Assembly: GCA_020054055.1 (NCBI GenBank)
Contig: JAGVLZ010000112.1
Location: 1-9,877 of the forward strand
Reading direction: 5' to 3'
DNA from: Phycisphaerales bacterium
Lineage (GTDB): Bacteria; Planctomycetota; Phycisphaerae; Phycisphaerales; UBA1924
DNA: 9,877 nucleotides
Under the pieces are notes generated by a model, which was not told the DNA's origin, ran no database searches, and saw only the letters and a program-made list of their open reading frames with translations. Positions within the stretch are counted from its first letter, which is position 1; every line of letters begins with the position of its first letter. This document shows positions 6,199 through 9,877 of the stretch, piece by piece. The position numbers and the translations under genes are program-made.

Positions 6199-6248
6199 GC
6201 CCGTGAAACGGGCTTGCGATGGTTGCCAGCGGCGCAGCCGCTGGAACC
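6199..6248 (+). repeat. Hairpin module A (forward copy)
   Basis: Hairpin 1 is GCCCGT-GAA-ACGGGC (6199-6213). A 3-nt spacer leads to CGATGGTTGCCAG (6217-6229). The end of that string is the start of hairpin 2, CCAGCGGC-GCA-GCCGCTGG (6226-6244), extended by GGTT (6221-6224) with AACC (6245-6248) around one bulged G. Its partner, module B, has the same parts in reverse orientation. Confidence 0.75.
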
Positions 6249-6270
6249 GGGTGATATGAAACATCTTCGC

Positions 6271-6327
6271 CCATGAAATGGGTGAGCGAGGCACCGAGTT
6301 GGTTCGACTCGCCCGCCCATTTCATGG
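6271..6327. repeat. Inner mirror pair of hairpins (copies C and D)
   Basis: The 20-bp arms at 6271-6290 (forward) and 6308-6327 (reverse) match at 18 of 20 positions. Each contains its own small hairpin with an ATGAAAT or ATTTCAT centre and each continues into GCGAG or its complement. Copy D extends to an 8-bp stem (6313-6331). Together they can also fold into one large cruciform around the 17 bases 6291-6307. Confidence 0.7.
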
Positions 6328-6358
6328 GCGGAGAACAGAAGGACACACACTCTTTGGA

Positions 6359-6407
6359 CCAGATGCTGTCGCATCTGGCAACCATCGACGGCCCATTTCA
6401 TGGGCCG
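6359..6407 (-). repeat. Hairpin module B (reverse copy)
   Basis: Read on the minus strand, hairpin 1 is CGGCCCAT-GAA-ATGGGCCG (6389-6407). Then comes CGATGGTTGCCAG (6375-6387), an exact 13-nt match to module A, and hairpin 2 (6359-6378), CCAGATGC-GACA-GCATCTGG. The inner stem bases of hairpin 2 differ from module A but still pair completely. Confidence 0.75.
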
Positions 6408-6465
6408 AAACAGGCACGGGGCGCGAGAGATGATCGCTCTCTCGATTGCTATCACCGCCGACCGT

Positions 6466-7017
6466 CTAGTATCCGATGACCACGATTCCACGCAATGGCA
6501 GCTGAATTCGGCTGCTGATGTAGAGTGTTTCGAGAAAGGAATGGACCTTTCGGAAGTCGTCGTTCCCCTGATAGTCGTTGCGAACAGCGAGGACGAGGAA
6601 CTCGACGCCATGCATCATGCAGGCTTGGAAGATGTCCTTTAAGAATCCATAGTTGATGACCGCTCGTCCTGCCTCAACCTCGAGAACGATGCGGCCATCG
6701 GCGCTCAGGCCGTCAGCGGAAAACGCACGATCGATCTTGTTGTTGATGCCGAAAAGTACGGGAACGGGAATCTTGTCGCCTTTGGTCTTGCCGGACTCGA
6801 TACGGAAATTCAGGCGTTCAAGCCCTGGGCGAAGCAGTCGGAGAACTCCATCGCTGTTCAACGTATTGTCGGGTGACTTGATGCCGGCGTGAACGGCTTC
6901 GAAGGCCTCAATGATGGATCGCAGCTCTTGCGATAAGCCGACTGACCGCGGGAATAGTTGGTAGCGCAACTCGCCGGTGGACTTCCGAGGCTTTCCGGAT
7001 TGGGGCTCCCGTTTCAT
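6466..7017 (-). CDS. Putative PD-(D/E)XK-type endonuclease, BamHI/BglII-like, no methylase nearby
   Basis: I recognise no exact family. The 183-residue protein has a charged N-terminus (MKREPQSGKPRKSTGELRYQLF), a helical region (about 28-70), then NFRIESGK (70-77), NNKIDRAF (92-99) and GRIVLEVEAGRAV (108-120). A helix NYGFLKDIFQACMM and a strand FLVLAVRNDY (140-149) follow. The acidic set E74, D96, E113 and E115, with the last two as ExE and 17 residues after D96, resembles the BamHI set (E77, D94, E111, E113). This is suggestive of a restriction-type nuclease but could be chance. The ATG at 7017 is preferred over a TTG 12 bp upstream. No methyltransferase is adjacent, so it would be an orphan. 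Its GC content is lower than its neighbours, consistent with transfer. It diverges from surE. Confidence 0.6.
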   Translation of the reverse strand: MKREPQSGKPRKSTGELRYQLFPRSVGLSQELRSIIEAFEAVHAGIKSPDNTLNSDGVLRLLRPGLERLNFRIESGKTKGDKIPVPVLFGINNKIDRAFSADGLSADGRIVLEVEAGRAVINYGFLKDIFQACMMHGVEFLVLAVRNDYQGNDDFRKVHSFLETLYISSRIQLPLRGIVVIGY

Positions 7018-7108
7018 TGGACGACCCAATGGCCAGCGATTTTGGTTGGTGCGATCAGCATCAGCATATGGTATTGGATCATCAAGGTCAGCGTCGATGA
7101 CCCATCGC

Positions 7109-7136
7109 TTGCGCTCGGGGCTCCGCCGGATATCCT
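7109..7136 (+). promoter_or_regulatory. Candidate promoter of surE with a near-leaderless start
   Basis: TTGCGC (7109-7114) and TATCCT (7131-7136) are separated by 16 bp and resemble -35 and -10 boxes. The -10 ends only 6 bp before the surE ATG, and no ribosome binding site is seen there, so the transcript may begin at or very near the start codon. This is a pattern match in a 125-bp divergent gap, not proof. Confidence 0.35.
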
Positions 7137-7142
7137 CTCGCC

Positions 7143-8000
7143 ATGCGAGTCCTCCTCACCAACGACGATGGCATCCACGCTCCCGGCATCGAGGCGCTTT
7201 ACAACGCGCTCGTTGATCTCGACGGCACGCACGGCGGTCCGTTTGCCGAGACGGTCTGGCCGGTGGCGCCGCTGGAGGTGCAGTCGGCGACGAGTCATGG
7301 CGTGACGTTCAAGACGCCGCTGATGGTGAGCAAGGAAGTGGTGTCGCCCACGATGAGCGGGCTTGCTGTGGATGGGCGGCCGGCGGACTGCGTGAAACTG
7401 GCGATCTGCTCGCTGTGGCCGGAGAAGTTCGGCGTGGGGCAGCGGCCGGACCTTGTCATCAGCGGGATGAACGCGGGGACGAACGTCGGGATCAACGTGA
7501 TCTATTCTGGGACGGTGGCGGCGGCGATCGAGGCGGCGTTTCTCGGTGTGCCGTCGATCGCGGTGAGTCTGCATCTGGGGAAGGGAACGCCGAGGTTCGA
7601 TGTGGCGGCGCGGCACGCGCGGCGGACGCTCGATCTCCTGGTGAAGGGGGGCATCGTTGGCGCGGCCCCCGGATGCGTGCTGCAGCCGCACGGGTGCGTG
7701 AGCGTGAACATCCCGATCTGTCAGGTGGAGCCGCTGGACCCGCCGACTCCCGAGCGGCCCAAGATGACGGTGTGCCCGATGAACACGCACGGCTTGGTGG
7801 ATGCGTACGAGCGGCGCGTGAGCCCGGGGGGCGATGTGTACTACTGGGCGGCGGGGAGTGGATTGGATTTCCGCACGGCGGACGCGGGGACGGATGTGCC
7901 GCATTTGTTGAAGAGGGAGATCACGATCACGCCGCTGAAGTATGACCTGACGGATCATGGGATGATCGAGGCGTGGGCGAATGCCCTCAAATCCGATTGA
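7143..8000 (+). CDS. surE: 5'/3'-nucleotidase SurE (survival protein E)
   Basis: SurE is a divalent-metal-dependent phosphatase acting on nucleoside 5'- and 3'-monophosphates (and short polyphosphate in some species), with a role in nucleotide turnover under stress. The 285 residues begin with the family signature MRVLLTNDDGIHAPGI carrying metal ligands D8 and D9. Further ligands are S48 (in LEVQSATSHG) and N110 (in VISGMNAGTNVG), with VDGRPADCVKLA and YSGTVAAAIEA also typical. The length is slightly above the usual ~250 because of an insert near 91-100 and a longer C-terminal part. The ATG at 7143 begins exactly at the conserved first strand. The stop codon lies inside the left inverted repeat of the GxxExxY cassette, so the last few residues (KSD) may have been set by that insertion. 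Confidence 0.96.
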   Translation: MRVLLTNDDGIHAPGIEALYNALVDLDGTHGGPFAETVWPVAPLEVQSATSHGVTFKTPLMVSKEVVSPTMSGLAVDGRPADCVKLAICSLWPEKFGVGQRPDLVISGMNAGTNVGINVIYSGTVAAAIEAAFLGVPSIAVSLHLGKGTPRFDVAARHARRTLDLLVKGGIVGAAPGCVLQPHGCVSVNIPICQVEPLDPPTPERPKMTVCPMNTHGLVDAYERRVSPGGDVYYWAAGSGLDFRTADAGTDVPHLLKREITITPLKYDLTDHGMIEAWANALKSD

Positions 8001-8033
8001 CCACAGAGGGCACGGAGGGGCACGGGGGAAGAC
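7995..8033 (+). repeat. Left inverted repeat of the GxxExxY cassette
   Basis: This 39-bp arm contains three roughly 10-bp G-rich blocks, CACAGAGGG, CACGGAGGGG and CACGGGGGAA, ending GAC. Its first six bases (GATTGA) include the last sense codon and the TGA of surE. Confidence 0.8.
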
Positions 8034-8061
8034 ATTTTCTGGGGTGAACGCAGAGAAGCGT

Positions 8062-8454
8062 TCAGAGCACTCGGCGCATGATTCCGTTGGTCAGAATCTG
8101 CACGTTGAAGTTGATGAGTAGGCCCACGCGTTTTTTCGAGAGTTTCAGGCAGGTCAGCAGTTGTGATTCGTGGACACGGTTGATTCCTTCGATGGCCTTC
8201 AGATCGACGACGACCGCGTCATTGACGAGCAGATCGATCCGGAATCCGACATCAATCGAATGCCCCTTGTACTCCACGGGCAGCGAAAGTTGTCTGCGAA
8301 CCTCAAGCCCACGCGCGGACATTTCATGCGCGAGGCAGGATTCATACACCGATTCCAGCAGTCCGGGCCCCAGGTGCCGATGCACTTCGATCGCCGCAGC
8401 GATGATCTCGCCCGTGATCTCTTGATGCACAAGTTTCTGGCCGTCAGCGTCCAT
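8062..8454 (-). CDS. GxxExxY family protein (PD-(D/E)XK-like)
   Basis: The 130-residue protein contains the name-giving motif as GLLESVY (in LGPGLLESVYESCLAHEM, residues 28-45). The nuclease-like core follows: SIDVGFRIDLLVNDAVVVDLKAIEGI, in which the first acidic residue (FRID) and DLK fit a PD-(D/E)XK pattern. It ends LLINFNVQILTNGIMRRV, the usual family C-terminus. Length is normal and the gene looks intact. The function of the family is not established; members are often found near repeats. The ATG at 8452-8454 is the only good start, though without a strong ribosome binding site. The right repeat lies 19 bp upstream of it, so any promoter would lie in or beyond that repeat. Codon use is less GC-rich than surE. 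Confidence 0.92.
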   Translation of the reverse strand: MDADGQKLVHQEITGEIIAAAIEVHRHLGPGLLESVYESCLAHEMSARGLEVRRQLSLPVEYKGHSIDVGFRIDLLVNDAVVVDLKAIEGINRVHESQLLTCLKLSKKRVGLLINFNVQILTNGIMRRVL

Positions 8455-8473
8455 GTCTCAGCCCAGGCTTACT

Positions 8474-8512
8474 GTCTTCCTCCGTGCCCCTCTGTGCTCT
8501 CGGTGGTTAATC
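8474..8512 (-). repeat. Right inverted repeat of the GxxExxY cassette
   Basis: Read on the minus strand it starts GATTAACCACCGAGAG and continues through CACAGAGGGG and CACGGAGG to GAAGAC. It differs from the left arm at five positions, with no gaps, and lies just upstream of the GxxExxY start. Confidence 0.8.
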
Positions 8513-8579
8513 AAAACGAGCGGCACGATTTTCATCATGCCGCCCGGAGGGAGAAAGAGAGGCTGGATCCGATCGTCTC

Positions 8580-8599
8580 GGGCCGCGTCCATGCGGCCC
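8580..8599 (-). terminator. Hairpin after the HDOD gene, possible terminator
   Basis: GGGCCGC (8580-8586) and GCGGCCC (8593-8599) are exact reverse complements around a 6-nt loop. The hairpin lies 22 bp past the HDOD stop codon on the minus strand. It is GC-rich and short-looped, but no T-run follows, so the call is tentative. Confidence 0.45.
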
Positions 8600-8621
8600 A
8601 AGGCGACCAGGGGTTGTTGGT

Positions 8622-9512
8622 TCATTGGCCCGTGAGCAGGACTTCGACTTCCTTGATGCGTTCGGGGAGGGCCTGTTTGATTTCTTCGACCTTTGACGCT
8701 TCGATCTTCAGTTCGTCGAGCCACGAGGGGTTGATGTCGGTGCTCGTGATGTCGAGGCGGAAGCCCTCGGCGACCTGTGCGGAGAGTCGATCCGCCACGG
8801 CGACGACGGTGCTGAGTGTGCGTTGACCGGCGGGGAGGCTGTTGGGATCGTGGTGATGGCCGCAGACGGTGAGGAGCCCCTTGGGGAACTTCCATTTTTC
8901 GGCGAGGGCCTTGCCGAACTCCTGGTGGGTGGCGCCGAAAACTTCGCGCTCGGTTTCGAGCATGTCCTTCTGCGGCACGCCGTCGGGCCCGACGCCGAGC
9001 CGGTTGACGACCTCAATGAGTTTGGCGCGGTCGTGCTGCATCTCGACCATGAGGCCCATGTCGTGGATGAGTCCGGCGAGGAAGGCCTCGTCGGGGAGTC
9101 CCATTTTCGCGGCGTCGGCGATCATCTTGCTGGCGGTGGCGGCGGCAACGGAGTGCTTCCACAGGTCGCGCGCCGAGAAAGCGGGGCAGAGTTGTCCGCC
9201 CTTGAAGAGTTTGGCGAGGCTTGCGGAGATGGCGATGTTCTTCACCGCGTTGAGGCCGAGGAGGACGATGGCGCGGTTGATGGAGCCGATCTGCCCCGGC
9301 ATGCCGTAGAAGGATGAGTTCACGACCTTCAGGATGCGGCTGCACAGGGCAGGATCGTTCGAGATGACCTTGTGGAGGTCCTGCGCCGTCGAGGCGGGGT
9401 TCTCGACGAGTTCGACGATCTTCAGCGTGATCTCGGGGAGCGTCGCGATCTGGCTGACATCGCGGATCGCCGAGGACACGACCTGTGCTTGATCCGCTGC
9501 TTTGACCGTCAT
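8622..9512 (-). CDS. HDOD domain signalling protein
   Basis: HDOD proteins are HD-superfamily regulators that link signals to chemotaxis, motility, biofilm or stress outputs, usually through protein contacts. The 296-residue protein is essentially one HDOD domain: LPEITLKIVELVENP (25-39), RILKVVNSSFYG (59-70), INRAIVLLGLNAVKNIAIS (78-96), LWKHS (117-121), FLAGLIHDMGL (144-154), EVFGATHQEFGKALAEKWKFP (190-210, shown in part) and a second histidine cluster GHHHDP (218-223), with ADRLS near 240. The HD pair (H150/D151) and flanking H120, H219-H221 and D241 are kept, so metal binding is possible. The ATG at 9512 is chosen because GGAG lies 8 nt upstream; an ATG at 9527 is less well placed. It lies downstream of the 2-epimerase gene on the same strand. 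Confidence 0.92.
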   Translation of the reverse strand: MTVKAADQAQVVSSAIRDVSQIATLPEITLKIVELVENPASTAQDLHKVISNDPALCSRILKVVNSSFYGMPGQIGSINRAIVLLGLNAVKNIAISASLAKLFKGGQLCPAFSARDLWKHSVAAATASKMIADAAKMGLPDEAFLAGLIHDMGLMVEMQHDRAKLIEVVNRLGVGPDGVPQKDMLETEREVFGATHQEFGKALAEKWKFPKGLLTVCGHHHDPNSLPAGQRTLSTVVAVADRLSAQVAEGFRLDITSTDINPSWLDELKIEASKVEEIKQALPERIKEVEVLLTGQ

Positions 9513-9537
9513 GAAGGTTGCTCCCATCGGCCGGGGG

Positions 9538-9592
9538 CGATGCCCCGACCCGCTATCAATCGGGCGATCGTGGGGGCGACTTGGGGGCATCG
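9538..9592. other. Long-loop inverted repeat between the 2-epimerase and HDOD genes
   Basis: CGATGCCCC (9538-9546) and GGGGCATCG (9584-9592) pair perfectly over 9 bp, with a 37-nt loop that holds a small nested stem (CCCG 9549-9552 with CGGG 9561-9564). It begins 25 bp upstream of the HDOD start on the minus strand and could be a transcript leader structure, a weak terminator of the upstream gene or an operator. Nothing distinguishes these. Confidence 0.35.
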
Positions 9593-9620
9593 GGCTTGAA
9601 TGAAGCGCGGGGCGGGCGGT

Positions 9621-9877
9621 CTAGTACGCGCAGCGCTTGCGGAGCATCCCGGGTGAATGCGGATCGGACGTTGCGAGGAGGCGTGCGACACGTTCGCCGG
9701 TGTGGCCATCGCCGTAGGGATGGGTCAGGCGGGCGCGGTCGGGGCGCAGGGCCGTGCGGATGGCGTCGGGGATGGCGTCACCACTTTCGGCGTCGATGAC
9801 GTTATCGGGACGTTCGCGCCCGGCCTGGCGCGGGCCGAGATTCACGGCGGGGAGTCGCAGCGCCGCGGCTTCGATCA
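9621..9877 (-). CDS. UDP-N-acetylglucosamine 2-epimerase, C-terminal part (truncated by window)
   Basis: The frame is open to the end of the window, so only the last ~85 residues are present; the N-terminus lies beyond 9877. The fragment contains EAAALRLPAVNLGPRQAGR followed by ERPDNVID and, near the end, HPYGDGHTGERVARLL. These match the closing UDP-binding part of the WecB/NeuC family (GT-B fold): the NIG-RQ-GR-ER motif and the NPYGDG tail. The non-hydrolysing form makes UDP-ManNAc for envelope polysaccharides. The hydrolysing NeuC/LegG type, whose signature often reads NIGxRQxGR, releases ManNAc for nonulosonic acid synthesis. The fragment does not decide between them. It ends in a TAG at 9621-9623, 108 bp before the HDOD start. 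Confidence 0.87.
   Translation of the reverse strand, partial: IEAAALRLPAVNLGPRQAGRERPDNVIDAESGDAIPDAIRTALRPDRARLTHPYGDGHTGERVARLLATSDPHSPGMLRKRCAY

Larger units (their letters stand above)
6199..6407. repeat. Cluster of four hairpin units, two forward and two reverse, in a convergent gap
   Basis: The 341-bp gap 6125-6465 between hicA (+) and the nuclease-like gene (-) has no gene but holds four copies of a short hairpin of form GCCC-R-T-GAA-A-Y-GGGC. Cores lie at 6199-6213 (+), 6269-6283 (+), 6315-6329 (-) and 6391-6405 (-). The outer two belong to a longer two-hairpin module described separately; the inner two form a mirror pair. Placement between convergent genes is typical of REP-type elements. 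No transposase of the REP-associated type is seen in the window. I see nothing recognisable in 6125-6198 or 6408-6465. Confidence 0.8.
7995..8512. mobile_element. Candidate cassette: GxxExxY gene bounded by 39-bp inverted repeats
   Basis: The two ends, 7995-8033 and the reverse complement of 8474-8512, align without gaps at 34 of 39 positions. Both begin GATT-x-ACCAC and end GAAGAC. The only gene inside is the GxxExxY protein. The unit is 518 bp. No target-site duplication is clear, and no transposase lies in the window, so the mechanism is unknown. The symmetry suggests a mobile or formerly mobile unit; recombination between two independent repeats is the main alternative. Confidence 0.55.

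Noticed and set aside
6295..6315. tRNA T-arm-like string GGTTCGACTC
   Set aside because: The stem around it pairs as CGAGT/ACTCG with the wrong loop register, and no acceptor, D or anticodon arms surround it; it belongs to the hairpin cluster.
6199..6407. Possible CRISPR array
   Set aside because: The repeats are in both orientations, are separated by unequal and self-pairing segments, and no cas gene is present.
5652..6611. 319-residue minus-strand open frame
   Set aside because: It runs antisense through hicB, hicA and the hairpin cluster and out of frame over the end of the nuclease-like gene; composition is that of a shadow frame in GC-rich DNA.
7014..7958. 314-residue minus-strand open frame
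   Set aside because: It is antisense to surE, whose motifs are all present; the frame is dominated by R, H and P.
8170..8826. 218-residue plus-strand open frame
   Set aside because: Antisense to the GxxExxY and HDOD genes and crosses the right inverted repeat; no domain pattern.

Overview
This window is GC-rich (strongly G-biased on the coding strand of most genes) and looks chromosomal. The gene set fits a planctomycete-like organism, perhaps a Phycisphaerae relative: a long multi-domain response regulator, an HDOD protein, stand-alone NAD(P)HX epimerase and SurE, several toxin-antitoxin-like pairs, and many palindromic repeats. That assignment is inference from gene content and composition; no rRNA or marker gene here proves it.

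Layout. Positions 1-1662 (+) hold the 3' end of a sensor histidine kinase and a response regulator with a GAF-like C-terminus, a likely two-component pair. A heptamer repeat and a 10-bp hairpin follow. At 1814-2244 (-) is a 4-nt-overlapping pair, a DUF4258-like protein and a DUF2283 protein, probably toxin-antitoxin-like. A 53-residue coiled-coil protein with a strong ribosome binding site lies at 2300-2461 (+). The NAD(P)HX epimerase gene (2742-3539, -) and a membrane-linked family 2 glycosyltransferase gene (3542-4846, +) diverge from start codons only 2 bp apart. The glycosyltransferase carries an in-frame palindromic insertion. An RlmB/TrmH-type rRNA methyltransferase gene overlaps its stop codon, then a hicB-hicA pair follows (5661-6124).

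The convergent gap 6125-6465 contains four related hairpin units arranged as two forward and two reverse. The next gene (6466-7017, -) encodes a protein whose acidic residues resemble the BamHI active site. surE (7143-8000, +) is followed by a GxxExxY-family gene (8062-8454, -) bounded by 39-bp inverted repeats that match at 34 of 39 positions. The left repeat contains the surE stop codon. The window ends with an HDOD signalling protein (8622-9512, -) and the 3' end of a UDP-N-acetylglucosamine 2-epimerase gene (9621-9877, -).

The housekeeping genes (nucleotide repair and turnover, rRNA methylation, envelope sugar chemistry, signalling) are not one pathway. The accessory layer between them is the distinctive part: two toxin-antitoxin-like pairs, an orphan nuclease-like gene, a GxxExxY cassette, and three kinds of palindromic or tandem repeats.
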